36,696 nt of DNA from CAZQKE01 sp964593865 (GCA_964593865.1 CAZQKE010000132.1:1-36696); one strand, 5' to 3'. Shown: positions 1 through 8,061, numbered from the stretch's first letter. A program made the numbers and translations. The notes: generated by a model not told the origin, from the letters alone.

Positions 1-207
1 CAACTACCTGTTCCCATCCAGGCTATGGCATTGCAAGATTGTGTTGATTTGGCTGTCTTCTTTCTTAGAACCACTATTTGGGCTCAAAACCTTACTATAG
101 GTGTCCGAGGAGTTGGGGGCGCGGTTGATGTGGCAATTATCACAAGGAGAGAAGGATTTCGCTTTATTCAGCAAAAGCAAATCGTTGCGGAACAGGAGGT
201 GAAATGA
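1..207 (+). CDS. 3' end of a possible proteasome-fold (Ntn-hydrolase-like) protein, 5' truncated by the window
   Basis: The frame is open from the first base and ends at TGA 205-207, so only the last 68 residues are visible. The end reads as a compact alpha-helix followed by strands: CVDLAVFFLRTTI, then GVRGVGGAVDVAIITR, then GFRFIQQKQI. A helix, a Gly-Gly turn and a hydrophobic strand ending in Ile resembles the C-terminal part of 20S proteasome-type subunits, but the catalytic N-terminal Thr or Ser lies outside the window, so the family is only a guess. The stretch is clearly AT-richer than the rest of the window, which suggests a different origin. The stop overlaps the next start (ATGA, 204-207), implying translational coupling. 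The reading frame is well supported; the function is weak. Confidence 0.6.
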   Translation, partial: QLPVPIQAMALQDCVDLAVFFLRTTIWAQNLTIGVRGVGGAVDVAIITRREGFRFIQQKQIVAEQEVK

Positions 208-443
208 TGACGGCTGATTCGGCTGTATCTCATCAATCTTTTGGCGATATTCGAAGCCAGAGTGAAACAGGGATTTATACTGCTGCATCGGATTGGCAAC
301 GAATTAACACCTTCTGGCGGATCAAAATGTATCCTGTTCATCCAATCAGTGGAGAACCGCTAGAGAAGCCCAGTGTTGGTAGGGACGAGCGAGATCTTTT
401 GCCGCCGAGTTGGGAGACCTTTACCATAACTGTGGCAGGCTAA
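204..443 (+). CDS. Small hypothetical protein, coupled to the upstream gene
   Basis: A 79-residue ORF begins at ATG 204, six bases after an AGGAGGTGAA ribosome site, and shares ATGA with the upstream stop. That is the typical geometry of a translationally coupled second gene. The product is polar, starts MMTADSAVSHQSF, has no signal peptide or membrane segment, and no family is recognised. The middle (DWQRINTFWRIKMYPVHP) may form a short amphipathic segment. The stop codon TAA at 441-443 lies inside the GCTAACAA word that opens the hairpin cluster, as is common for gene-cassette ORFs ending in an attC site. The last ~25 residues may be read-through into formerly non-coding DNA, so the true protein could be a remnant. 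Confidence 0.4.
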   Translation: MMTADSAVSHQSFGDIRSQSETGIYTAASDWQRINTFWRIKMYPVHPISGEPLEKPSVGRDERDLLPPSWETFTITVAG

Positions 444-826
444 CAATGGCTTGCACCCGACCGCGCTCCGCGAGCGCAAATCGGCAGCCTTACGCGCTTT
501 CAGGAGAATTTGTAGCGAGGGTGGCTTCCCGCACCCGCGCGGCGGGTGAAGCCTGGTCGTTCCAGCGGACGCTTCGCTCGCTACGCTCACTTGCGCCCGC
601 TGGAACGGGCGGCGGCTGGCTTCCGCCATCCGCAGTTCGGCTGCTCGCTGCGCTCGCGTCCGCCGAACATGCGGATGGAACGGACCTCCGCCTAAATACG
701 CTCGCTGACGCTCGCGATTTAGGCGGAAGCCGCTCATCCGCCGCCCGTTATGCGGCGAAGCGGAGCGAAGCCGCGATAACAAGCAGATGGCCGGAGCGCA
801 GCGGAGGCATCCGCCACGCCGTTAGC
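442..826. repeat. Cluster of bulged GC-rich hairpins, attC-like
   Basis: About 385 bp without a credible gene, filled with inverted repeats. GCGCTC/GAGCGC pairs at 463-477. CGTTCCAGCGG (558-568) pairs perfectly with 597-607. CATCCGCAGTTCGGC (627-641) pairs with 662-677 with one bulged base. CCGCCTAAAT (688-697) pairs perfectly with 717-726. GTTATGCGGC (747-756) pairs with 770-780 with one bulge. The loops share CGCTCGC-like words. Boundary words look like integron recombination ends: GCTAACAA at 439-446, CCGTTATG around 745-752, GATAACAAG at 775-783 and GCCGTTAGC at 818-826. The 775-826 segment has the size and arm plan of a short attC site. No integrase is in the window. Confidence 0.6.
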
Positions 827-846
827 GCGGGCGCGCAGCAGAGCCG

Positions 847-1341
847 TCAAGTGCATCCTGATGTTGTGTCTTGTCTGAGTCCGTTACTTACAGCATCAAG
901 CAGGATGTCCAGAACCAATTCGCCGCCTAGGATTAGACGGTTGTTATCGCTGTCAACCTTGATTCCTCGGGGCAACGCCTCCCAGTCAATCTGAACAGCA
1001 TACCCATTAGGATGATCAAGCGCCAACTGCGCTCCTTCGTGGACGATCGGGTTTCTCAGGTATTTGTACAAAATTCGCTCAAATGTGAGTAACTTACCCC
1101 GCGAAGGGATCTCTATGTTGTGAACCTGCGGTCTTCCCTCCCGGCGCATCTGTTCCTTCAGAAACTCCTCAAAGCGCTCCCCCACGCCCTTGTTTGGAAA
1201 GCGTCTTCGAGCGAGGGCATCGACAGCACAGAGCAGAAGCAGCAAAGCACTGTACTTGCGCTGGAAATTGAGGAGACCAACGGCATCCTGAAACATCCAC
1301 CAAAGATCGTGCTGATCTTGTTCCTGTTCAACTTCGGGCAT
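847..1341 (-). CDS. HEPN-superfamily-like protein
   Basis: A 164-residue protein started at ATG 1339-1341. A CGGAG ribosome site sits six bases upstream and a perfect -10 TATAAT lies at 1367-1372, downstream of the more distal in-frame ATG at 1422, which excludes that longer start. The protein is mostly helical. Residues 91-103 (LYKYLRNPIVHEG) contain R96-N-P-I-V-H101, the R-x4-H motif of HEPN ribonuclease or nucleotide-binding domains, usually placed between the last two helices as here. Many HEPN proteins are toxins or abortive-infection effectors paired with an MNT or other antitoxin; no partner gene lies adjacent, so the role is open. The gene is AT-richer than the window average and faces the hairpin cluster with its 3' end. 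Confidence 0.7.
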   Translation of the reverse strand: MPEVEQEQDQHDLWWMFQDAVGLLNFQRKYSALLLLLCAVDALARRRFPNKGVGERFEEFLKEQMRREGRPQVHNIEIPSRGKLLTFERILYKYLRNPIVHEGAQLALDHPNGYAVQIDWEALPRGIKVDSDNNRLILGGELVLDILLDAVSNGLRQDTTSGCT

Positions 1342-1366
1342 GACTTCTCCGAGGACACAACTATTG

Positions 1367-1372
1367 ATTATA
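1367..1372 (-). promoter_or_regulatory. -10 element of the HEPN gene
   Basis: TATAAT on the minus strand, predicted to start transcription about 19 nt before ATG 1341. No good -35 is visible. The 13-bp word TTATACGGAATCC that contains it is repeated directly at 1368-1380 and 1404-1416; the distal copy offers TATAAA. The duplication could be two alternative promoters or operator half-sites. Confidence 0.45.
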
Positions 1373-1434
1373 CGGAATCCGCCTTCCCCCCCCTCCTGGG
1401 GTTTTATACGGAATCCATCCAACCTGCTCCCTGA

Positions 1435-1767
1435 GTTGCAATTACAGAAACTTCATAATCAGCCTGTCATGGATACATTACGGAAATACGAAGCACAGAG
1501 TGCGGAGTACAGGAACAACAAACCAAAAGTATGCCGACACCCTGTCGGGGAACTCGTCTCTCGAACGCGCCGGGCACCGCCCGGCAATCTCATCATAACA
1601 TGAACCGTTGAAAAAGTCAAACCCCGTCAACCTACCCCTGTGTAGGCCAAACGCACCGACCGCCGCCAACCCCGGCGCACCGCAGGGCCGCCGAAAACCC
1701 GCTGCTTCTCGGCGGCCTCTGCGGTGCGAATACAGGCGTCGGCGCAGCCCCCGTTCGCGGACGGCCC
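1435..1767. other. Intergenic region with several small stem-loops
   Basis: No gene is supported here. The left half is AT-richer (continuation of the accessory patch); the right half is GC-rich and holds the strong hairpin at 1677-1727, listed separately. GCCGGGCACCGCCCGGC-type and CCGACACCCTGTCGG-type small inverted repeats lie around 1532-1586. Confidence 0.4.
1677..1727 (-). terminator. Strong hairpin downstream of the GH51 gene
   Basis: GCACCGCAG plus GGCCGCCGA on the left pairs with TCGGCGGCC and CTGCGGTGC on the right, about 18 bp with one bulge and a 13-base loop. It lies about 40 nt after the stop of the arabinofuranosidase gene. There is no U-run on either side, so it is a 3'-end stabiliser or factor-dependent terminator candidate, not a classical intrinsic terminator. 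Confidence 0.45.
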
Positions 1768-4191
1768 CTACTGCGCCGGGAGGACATAGACGTTGACGCT
1801 CAGGGGTGGGACCGGCAGCCCGGCGGTCGGGTCCTCCACCGTGTCCTGCCGGATGCGCACCTGGGGCGGTTGGCCCGGCTCGTTGTAGGCCCACGGCGGC
1901 GCGGAAACGTACCACCACTGCCCCCCGCCTCCCCAGGCGGCGTTTTGCAGGCTCAGGTCCAGGCGGTAGGACTGTTCCGTGGGGTTGACGACGGCCACCG
2001 TCAGGGCCGTTTGGTCCTCCGTCCAGGCGGCGGCGACATCCAACGGGTCGGTCGCGCCGTTCACCGTCAGGGGCAGCGTGCCAAAGTGACGGCGGTACAG
2101 CTCCCAGGCCAGCCCCGTGGCTTCGATGGCCGCCGCCGTCTGCGTCGTCTTGACCTGGCCGTGGGTGTTGACGGCGTGGAAATTGACCATCTCGATCAGG
2201 TCGCTGTTGTCAAAAATGGCGTGCAAGCCCCGGGCAATGCCCAGCGCATCACGAAAGTAGTAGCGCGGCGCCGCCTCGCCATAGATTTCGGGCCGGTTGG
2301 CCCACACATAGTTCCACTCGTCCAGGGCCAGGCGGATGTCCTTGCCCTGCAATTCGGGCATCTCGGCCCGGTATTGGCGATGGGGCCGCACAAAGTTTTC
2401 CGTCTCCAGGGCGACGCTACGGCTGTGGTCCGCCACCTCCAGGGCGGAACCGGCGTAGACATGCTCGCTGATCAACGTCATGTAATCCCCGGCCTTGCGC
2501 AGCATCTCCTGGGACCAGGTTTCATCGGCCTCCGTGCCCGGTTCCTGAGCCGCGCCGACGGCGATCAAGCGCAGGCTGGGGTCCACGGCCCACATGGCCT
2601 GGGCGACCTTGTTTTGGAGGGGGATATATTCGGCCAGGTTGATAAAGAACCAGGCTTCGTTGCCCACACCCCAAAAGCGGACGCCGTAAGGTTCGGGGTG
2701 GCCGTTGGCCGCCCGCCGCTGGCCCATGGGCGTGTCGGCCCCGCCGTTGACATACTCGACCTCCTGGGCGGCCAGGGGCACATCGTTCTCATCCATGACG
2801 CTGACGGCAATGTACGCCTCTGCGCCGGTCAGTTGGCACAGGGTCAGAAACTCGTCCAGGCCGAAATCGTTGGATTCCACCTCCTCCGACCAGTAAGCGT
2901 TGTTGAGGATGGGCGGGCGTTTGTCCCGGTCGCCGATGGCCTGCCGCCAGTCATAGTGGTTCACAAAGGTTCCGCCCGGCCAGCGGTAGACGGTAAAGCC
3001 CAGTTCCTTGAGCAGGGCCAGCGTATCGGCGCGGATGCCTTGCACATTGTCGGCGGGCATCAGGGAGGGCGGGCCGATGAACAGGTTTCCCTGGCCGCGC
3101 CCCGCAATCTCCAACGCGCCGTTTTCCGTGTCCCCTCCGGCGGTCAGGCTGATGGGGATTTTGGCATATTCCTCGCCGATCTGCCCCAGGTCCAGAGTCT
3201 GGCGGTCGTCCGCGCCCGGCCCCCACACCAGGCTGACCTCGGCCTGCACCTTGCCCGTGGCGGCCAGGATGACATAACCGCTGTAAGACTGCCCGGCCCG
3301 CAGTCCCAGACGGCGCTGGACGATGCCCCGGGGCCGGACGCCGTCCACAAAGACGCGGGGGCTGTGTTGGCCCACGTAGGCGTGTTCCTCGTCCATCGTC
3401 ACCACCGTATCGGGCGCGTTGGCGAACCAGGGCGAAAGGAATTTTTCCAGGCCCCAGGGGAAATAGTAGTTGACCGGGTGGTAGAACTTGCGGTCGCGGA
3501 GCATCTCGGCCCAGATGCCGCCATAGATGCAGCGGCCCTGGTGCTCGATGAACGTGCCGTACACATAGGGCGAGATGGGCGAGCCGGTTTGGGCGGCGTC
3601 CACGCTGACCGAAACCGCCTGGGCCTGCGCCGCGTCCCAGGGCGGGACGGTCGCGCCCAGGGCGGAAGGGGGCGGCAGGATCAACGCGCCGCCTTCCTCC
3701 GGGATCAAAGCCGGTTCTTCGCCGGGCGGCGGACCCCCCGGCGGCGGCGCGCCCTCTTCGGGCAGGGGCTGTTCGCCTACCTGAATGCCGACGGTGCGCT
3801 CCTCCAGGCGGTCGCCCAGGTCCACCCACAGGCGGTAAAAGGTGGATTCCGCAGGGCAGACCTGCTTCTGGCCCTCGGCGTCCACCCTTTCGTCCCCCAG
3901 CCCCACCTCAAAGAACTGGCCGGAGACGCGCCAGCGCAGGGTGACGCATTCGCCCGGCTGGATGCGGCTGCTGCTGGCCTCAAAACGGACCTGCACGCCG
4001 CCTTCCTCCTCCCCGGCGGGGGGAGCAGGGGCTGCCGTCGCCTCGGCGGGGGGAGCGGTGGGGGGCGGGGCCGCCGTCGTCGGGGCGGGGGCCGCCGCCT
4101 GGGGCGGCTCGGTCGGCGGCGGGGCCGCCGTGGGCGCCGCCGGAGCGCAAGCGGCCAGCAACAAAATTAGCAGTAGCGCGAGACGTTTCAT
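1768..4191 (-). CDS. GH51-type alpha-L-arabinofuranosidase lipoprotein
   Basis: An 807-residue exported enzyme expected to release terminal arabinofuranosyl residues from arabinan or arabinoxylan at the cell surface. Start ATG 4189-4191 is chosen because AGGAGGAGGTG lies seven bases upstream and the product then opens with a lipoprotein signal: MKRL, a hydrophobic core and lipobox LAAC with Cys15. Residues 16-65 are a Pro/Ala/Thr linker. Residues ~66-140 form an Ig-like domain (GECVTLRWRVSG), followed by a second Pro/Gly linker to ~180. The catalytic part starts near 195 (ISPYVYGTFIEHQGR). Residues ~265-375 look like a CBM4-type insertion. The acid/base is Glu512 in WGVGNEAW and the nucleophile Glu625 in LALDEWN, both intact. 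It is read divergently from the ATPase gene, whose promoter begins one base after this start codon. Confidence 0.92.
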   Translation of the reverse strand: MKRLALLLILLLAACAPAAPTAAPPPTEPPQAAAPAPTTAAPPPTAPPAEATAAPAPPAGEEEGGVQVRFEASSSRIQPGECVTLRWRVSGQFFEVGLGDERVDAEGQKQVCPAESTFYRLWVDLGDRLEERTVGIQVGEQPLPEEGAPPPGGPPPGEEPALIPEEGGALILPPPSALGATVPPWDAAQAQAVSVSVDAAQTGSPISPYVYGTFIEHQGRCIYGGIWAEMLRDRKFYHPVNYYFPWGLEKFLSPWFANAPDTVVTMDEEHAYVGQHSPRVFVDGVRPRGIVQRRLGLRAGQSYSGYVILAATGKVQAEVSLVWGPGADDRQTLDLGQIGEEYAKIPISLTAGGDTENGALEIAGRGQGNLFIGPPSLMPADNVQGIRADTLALLKELGFTVYRWPGGTFVNHYDWRQAIGDRDKRPPILNNAYWSEEVESNDFGLDEFLTLCQLTGAEAYIAVSVMDENDVPLAAQEVEYVNGGADTPMGQRRAANGHPEPYGVRFWGVGNEAWFFINLAEYIPLQNKVAQAMWAVDPSLRLIAVGAAQEPGTEADETWSQEMLRKAGDYMTLISEHVYAGSALEVADHSRSVALETENFVRPHRQYRAEMPELQGKDIRLALDEWNYVWANRPEIYGEAAPRYYFRDALGIARGLHAIFDNSDLIEMVNFHAVNTHGQVKTTQTAAAIEATGLAWELYRRHFGTLPLTVNGATDPLDVAAAWTEDQTALTVAVVNPTEQSYRLDLSLQNAAWGGGGQWWYVSAPPWAYNEPGQPPQVRIRQDTVEDPTAGLPVPPLSVNVYVLPAQ

Positions 4192-4220
4192 TTGACACCT
4201 CCTCCTTTTTCGTGTATCAT
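4192..4220 (+). promoter_or_regulatory. Near-consensus sigma-70 promoter for the AAA ATPase gene
   Basis: TTGACA (4192-4197), 17-bp spacer, TATCAT (4215-4220). The predicted transcription start falls at about 4227-4228, on the GTG used as the coding start, so the mRNA would be leaderless. The promoter also covers the ribosome site and first bases of the divergent lipoprotein gene. A GAATAA/TTATTC inverted repeat follows at about 4230-4244. Confidence 0.75.
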
Positions 4221-4227
4221 TCAAGAC

Positions 4228-5475
4228 GTGAATAACTTTTATTCAGAGCCGGAAATCTATTACCCGCGCTGGCTGACGCCCCTCTTGCAAACCGCCTGGC
4301 AGGACCATCCCATCGTCGTCCTGACCGGCGCCCGGCAGGTGGGCAAAAGCACCTTGCTCCTGAACGCCGCGCCTTTCCGGGAGTGGCGGTTCCATACCCT
4401 GGATGACTTTACCGTGTTGCGCCAGGCCCAGGAGGACCCGGCGGAGCTGTGGGCCGGTGTGGATCGGATCGTGTTGGACGAAGTACAGCGCGCGCCGGAA
4501 CTTTTGCCGGCCATCAAGCAGGCGGTGGACCGCGACCACCGTCTGCACTTTGTCCTATCCGGCTCGGCCAACCTGTTGCTGATGCGGCGCATCGGTGAGA
4601 GCCTGGCCGGGCGGGCCGTTTACTTTGTCCTCCACCCCATGACCCTGGGCGAAATGCGCCGGTCGCCGCCCCCGGACCTGCTGTCCCGCCTGTTGCGGGC
4701 CGAATGGCCGGAGGAAACCACCCTCGCGGAGGCTCCGCCCGACCCGACACCGCTCTTGCAGCGTGGCTTTTTGCCCGCCTTGCTGCGTCTTCCTTCACCG
4801 GAAGCGTGGGTACGCTGGTGGAACGGCTATGTCGCCACCTACCTGGAACGGGACCTGCGTCAGTTTTCGCAGATTGACCGGCTGTTGGACTTCCGACGCT
4901 TGATGGAAATGCTGGCCCTCCGCAGCGGGCAGCTCCTCAACCAATCGGAGCTGGGCCGTGACGCCGGGTTGTCTCAATCCACCGTCCATCGTTACCTGAA
5001 CCTGTTGGAAACAACGCAGCTCTTTGAGCGGCTGCCGGCTTACACAGCCGGTCGCACCGCCCGCCTGATGAAATCGCCCAAAGCCTTCTGGACCGATCCC
5101 GGTCTGGCCGTCTTTTTGTCCGGCTACTTTGAGGAGGAAGCGTTGCGCTCGGCCCGCGAACGGGGGGCCTTTTTCGAGACCCTGATCTTTCACCACCTGC
5201 GGGTGCTGGCCGGGTTGTTGACCCCGCCTGCCCGCCTCTACTTCTGGCGCACCCGCCGGGGCCGGGAGGTGGATTTTGTGGTCGAGCATGGCCGCCGTCT
5301 GCTGGCCTTTGAGGTCAAGCGGGCGCGGCGTGTCCACCATGGCGATACGGCCTCCCTGCGCCTCTTTCTCCAAGAGTACCCCCAGGCCGTCGGCGGCGTC
5401 CTGCTGTACGGTGGGCAGGAGATCCGCCGCCTGGGGGCCAAGATCGTCGCCCTTCCCTGGACCATGATCACATGA
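4228..5475 (+). CDS. AAA_14/DUF4143 family ATPase
   Basis: A 415-residue cytoplasmic ATPase of a family common in archaea and bacteria and of unsettled function. Walker A is GARQVGKS (34-41), Walker B RIVLDE (80-85), and a sensor-like LSGSANLL follows. A winged-helix-like stretch (LGRDAGLSQSTVHRYLNLLE) sits in the second half. The C-terminal DUF4143 part contains GREVDFVVEHG and AFEVKRARR, a D...E-x-K pattern like PD-(D/E)xK nuclease folds. The start is taken as GTG 4228 because a consensus promoter places the transcript start there; a TTG at 4192 is in frame but is itself the -35 box. No partner gene is adjacent. Related proteins have been proposed to act with toxin or defence loci, but nothing here shows that. 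Confidence 0.88.
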   Translation: MNNFYSEPEIYYPRWLTPLLQTAWQDHPIVVLTGARQVGKSTLLLNAAPFREWRFHTLDDFTVLRQAQEDPAELWAGVDRIVLDEVQRAPELLPAIKQAVDRDHRLHFVLSGSANLLLMRRIGESLAGRAVYFVLHPMTLGEMRRSPPPDLLSRLLRAEWPEETTLAEAPPDPTPLLQRGFLPALLRLPSPEAWVRWWNGYVATYLERDLRQFSQIDRLLDFRRLMEMLALRSGQLLNQSELGRDAGLSQSTVHRYLNLLETTQLFERLPAYTAGRTARLMKSPKAFWTDPGLAVFLSGYFEEEALRSARERGAFFETLIFHHLRVLAGLLTPPARLYFWRTRRGREVDFVVEHGRRLLAFEVKRARRVHHGDTASLRLFLQEYPQAVGGVLLYGGQEIRRLGAKIVALPWTMIT

Positions 5476-5527
5476 TGTTCGGCGCGAACAGGTCTCCGAT
5501 TCGGGGCAGCCCGACCGTCCCATCACG

Positions 5528-5593
5528 CGGAGGCACGGAGAGCAGGACCGACGCCGATTCGGCCTACAACGCCCTGTGCCCTCCGTGTCTCCG
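5528..5593. repeat. Intergenic hairpin between convergent genes, CGGAGGCACGGAG family
   Basis: CGGAGGCACGGAG at 5528-5540 pairs 12 of 13 with CTCCGTGTCTCCG at 5581-5593 across a 40-base loop. It sits between the stops of the ATPase (5475) and the Asp-box protein (5605) and could terminate or protect both transcripts. A related hairpin with compensatory changes occurs at 36386-36454. Confidence 0.55.
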
Positions 5594-5604
5594 TGGTTCG
5601 GACC

Positions 5605-8061
5605 TCAGTCAACCGGCTCCGACCTCCGACGCCGGATCAATGCGGCCAGGGCCAACGGCAGGGCCGCCGCGCCGCCGCAGAGTCCACCCTTTGACGGCTC
5701 TGCCGGGGGCGTGGGAGCCGCCGGTTCGCCGGTCGGCGCGGCCGGCCGGGTTGGGGCAGGGGCTTCCGGTTGGCCCGGCGGTTCCCCCAGGCGAAAGGCC
5801 CCGCCCCCCTCGGAGGCCATGTAGAGCACCCGGCCATCGGTGGAAAGGGCCAGGTCGCGCACGTTGCGGGTGAGCAGGCCGTCGTTCAGCTCCTGCCAGG
5901 TCGCCCCTCCGTCGGTGGAAAAGTAGATGCCGCTCTCCGCAGCCCCGGCATAGAGCACCTGGGGGTCGGTGGGGTCCACGACGATGGCCTTGACCGAGAC
6001 CTCCGGCGGCATCCCCGACGAAGCAGGCCGCCAGGTCCGCCCGCCGTCGTCGCTGATGGCCGCGCCGCCCCGCACGAAACCGATGTAGAGCCGCTCCCGG
6101 TTCGTCGGGTCCACGGCCAGGGCCAGGGGGGCCGTGCGCGGCATATCCGGGTCGGGGGGCGGCGGCATTCCCTGGGTGGCGTCGTCGTTGACCATCTCCC
6201 ACGTTTCCCCGCCGTCGTCGGAGCGGTAGACGCGGGCGGGGGCCACCGTGGCATAGACGCGCCGACCGTCGGCGGCAAAGGCCAGGTTCAGCACCTGTTG
6301 CCCGTCCAGGCCGGAGGGCGTCCAGGTCTGGCCGCCGTCGCGGGAAAGGATGATGCCGCCGCCCGGTTCCTCGCAGCCTTCGCCTTTGGTCTGGCAAGCG
6401 CCGTTCCCCACACCGGCCAGGACCAGGCCCCGTTCGGTGGGGGAGAAGCGGAAGCGGGTGGCCATGCCCTGCAGTCCCTTGTCCATCAGCTCATGGCCCA
6501 CGTCGCGCCAGGTGTGGCCGCCGTCGGTGCTCAGCTTGGGCAGCGGTCCCGCGTCGCCCACGCTGGCCAGGATATGTTGTGCGTCCCACGGGTCCACGGC
6601 GATGGCCAACCCTTCCAGGGCGCGGGCCGGGCCGTAGCTCAACCCCTCCCAGGTTTGGCCGCCGTCGCTGCTGGCAAAGAGGCCGCTGCGGGCGGTGGCA
6701 TAGACGCGGGCCGGATCGTCCCGCGCCACGGCGATCTGGAACATCAACGCGCCGGAATAGCCCCGGCTGGCCACCTGCCAGGTGCGGCCCCCATCCTCGC
6801 TGAGAAAGTTGCCGCCGCCGTAGGCGTTGACGAACACCCGATCGGCGTTGCGGGGATCGCATTGCAGGTCAATGGGGAACCCGGCCACCACCCCCGGCGG
6901 CCCCCACATCTCCTCCCCCACCTGGACAACCTGGCCTTCGCCGACGCCGGCCTGCAACCGCCAGGTTTGGCCCGCGTCGTCGCTGCGGTAGAAGCTATAC
7001 AAAGAGGCGGCGTAGGCCACATTCGGGTCCCCCTCGCAGATTTCAACCGCGCTGCCGTTGGGCAGATCAAGCACCCGCTGCCAGGTATCGCCGCCGTCCT
7101 CGGTGCGGTAGACGGCGCCGAGGGGATGGCCCAGGACGTACATGTAGGGATCGTTGCCCGCGGCGGCCAGGAGAATGTTCGGGTTGGTGGGGTGCATGTA
7201 GAGGCTGCCGAAGTAGAGCTCATCGGGGCGGAAGCCGTTTTCCACCCCCAGCACCTCCCAGGTCTGGCCGCCGTCATGGCTGCGGAGGATGCCCACGCCG
7301 CCCGGATCGGGGGCCTCGGGATCGCCGTTGGCCGCCACCCGGTCAAAAATGCCGGTGGAGACGTAGAGCAGGTTGTGATCCTGGGGGTGAATCCAGATGT
7401 AGCGGGCCAGATTGTCGCCGTACCAGATGCGCTCCCAGTGTTGGCCGCCGTCGGTCGTCTTGTAGACGATGCCCTTGACCGTGTCCACCCCCTGAAGGCT
7501 GGGCAAGGGTGAGCCGTTCCACTCCCAGCTGGATACCTCCCCGGCCAGGTAGACCACGTCCGAGTTGCCCGGTTCGACGGTCAGGCCCCGGATGGTAGGG
7601 CCGCGTTCCCGGATGCCGTTGTCCATCCGCACCCAGGTCGCGCCGCCGTCGTCGCTGCGATAGACGCTGCGCGAATACTGGGTTCCGATCCACACCCGGT
7701 CGGGGTTGTTGGGGTCAATGGTTAGGCTAAAGACGGGGATGCCGTCGCCGGAAGGGCCGATGCGGGTGATGATGCCGGAGTTGCTGAGGAACCAGCTCTG
7801 CCCGCCGTCGGTGGATTTGAACACCCCGGCCCAGGCGTCGGTGACGAACATCACATCGGGGTTGTCGGGCCGCATACGGACATCATAGCCCAGCCCGCCC
7901 AGCGGCCCGCCCAGGTACACCCAGGGGGAGGATTGATAGGCCGGAGGTGGTTCGCCTGCTTCCCGCAGGCCGCTACCTTGCGCTCCTACGCCCCCCAAGG
8001 ACAACAAGACCGATGCCAACGTGACGATGCCGACCAGTGAGATGATTCTTTTACCGTCCAT
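5605..8061 (-). CDS. Secreted Asp-box (BNR / VPS10-like beta-propeller) protein with C-terminal membrane tail
   Basis: An 818-residue protein started at ATG 8059-8061 (AGGAG five bases upstream) and opening with MDGKRIISLVGIV, a signal peptide. The body is a series of at least 13 Asp-box turns of the form S-x-D-G-G-x-T-W, e.g. KSTDGGQSW, RSDDGGATW, SSDGGQTW, STDGGHTW and STDGGATW. These mark multi-bladed beta-propellers of the sialidase/sortilin fold, often used for glycan or protein binding outside the cell. No sialidase catalytic Arg triad was identified, so binding is more likely than hydrolysis. After a Pro/Ala linker the protein ends with GGLCGGAAALPLALAALI followed by RRRR: a hydrophobic anchor and positive tail resembling processed surface-sorting signals. 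The upstream region is the 274-bp repeat block; no promoter was found. Confidence 0.88.
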   Translation of the reverse strand: MDGKRIISLVGIVTLASVLLSLGGVGAQGSGLREAGEPPPAYQSSPWVYLGGPLGGLGYDVRMRPDNPDVMFVTDAWAGVFKSTDGGQSWFLSNSGIITRIGPSGDGIPVFSLTIDPNNPDRVWIGTQYSRSVYRSDDGGATWVRMDNGIRERGPTIRGLTVEPGNSDVVYLAGEVSSWEWNGSPLPSLQGVDTVKGIVYKTTDGGQHWERIWYGDNLARYIWIHPQDHNLLYVSTGIFDRVAANGDPEAPDPGGVGILRSHDGGQTWEVLGVENGFRPDELYFGSLYMHPTNPNILLAAAGNDPYMYVLGHPLGAVYRTEDGGDTWQRVLDLPNGSAVEICEGDPNVAYAASLYSFYRSDDAGQTWRLQAGVGEGQVVQVGEEMWGPPGVVAGFPIDLQCDPRNADRVFVNAYGGGNFLSEDGGRTWQVASRGYSGALMFQIAVARDDPARVYATARSGLFASSDGGQTWEGLSYGPARALEGLAIAVDPWDAQHILASVGDAGPLPKLSTDGGHTWRDVGHELMDKGLQGMATRFRFSPTERGLVLAGVGNGACQTKGEGCEEPGGGIILSRDGGQTWTPSGLDGQQVLNLAFAADGRRVYATVAPARVYRSDDGGETWEMVNDDATQGMPPPPDPDMPRTAPLALAVDPTNRERLYIGFVRGGAAISDDGGRTWRPASSGMPPEVSVKAIVVDPTDPQVLYAGAAESGIYFSTDGGATWQELNDGLLTRNVRDLALSTDGRVLYMASEGGGAFRLGEPPGQPEAPAPTRPAAPTGEPAAPTPPAEPSKGGLCGGAAALPLALAALIRRRRSEPVD

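Noticed and set aside
1342..1422. N-terminal extension of the HEPN gene to ATG 1422
   Set aside because: A TATAAT at 1367-1372 lies downstream of it, and ATG 1341 has the better ribosome site.
1870..4170. A 766-codon open frame on the plus strand opposite the arabinofuranosidase
   Set aside because: It is the GC-rich antisense shadow of a gene with intact GH51 catalytic motifs; its product is low-complexity, with no ribosome site or recognisable domain.
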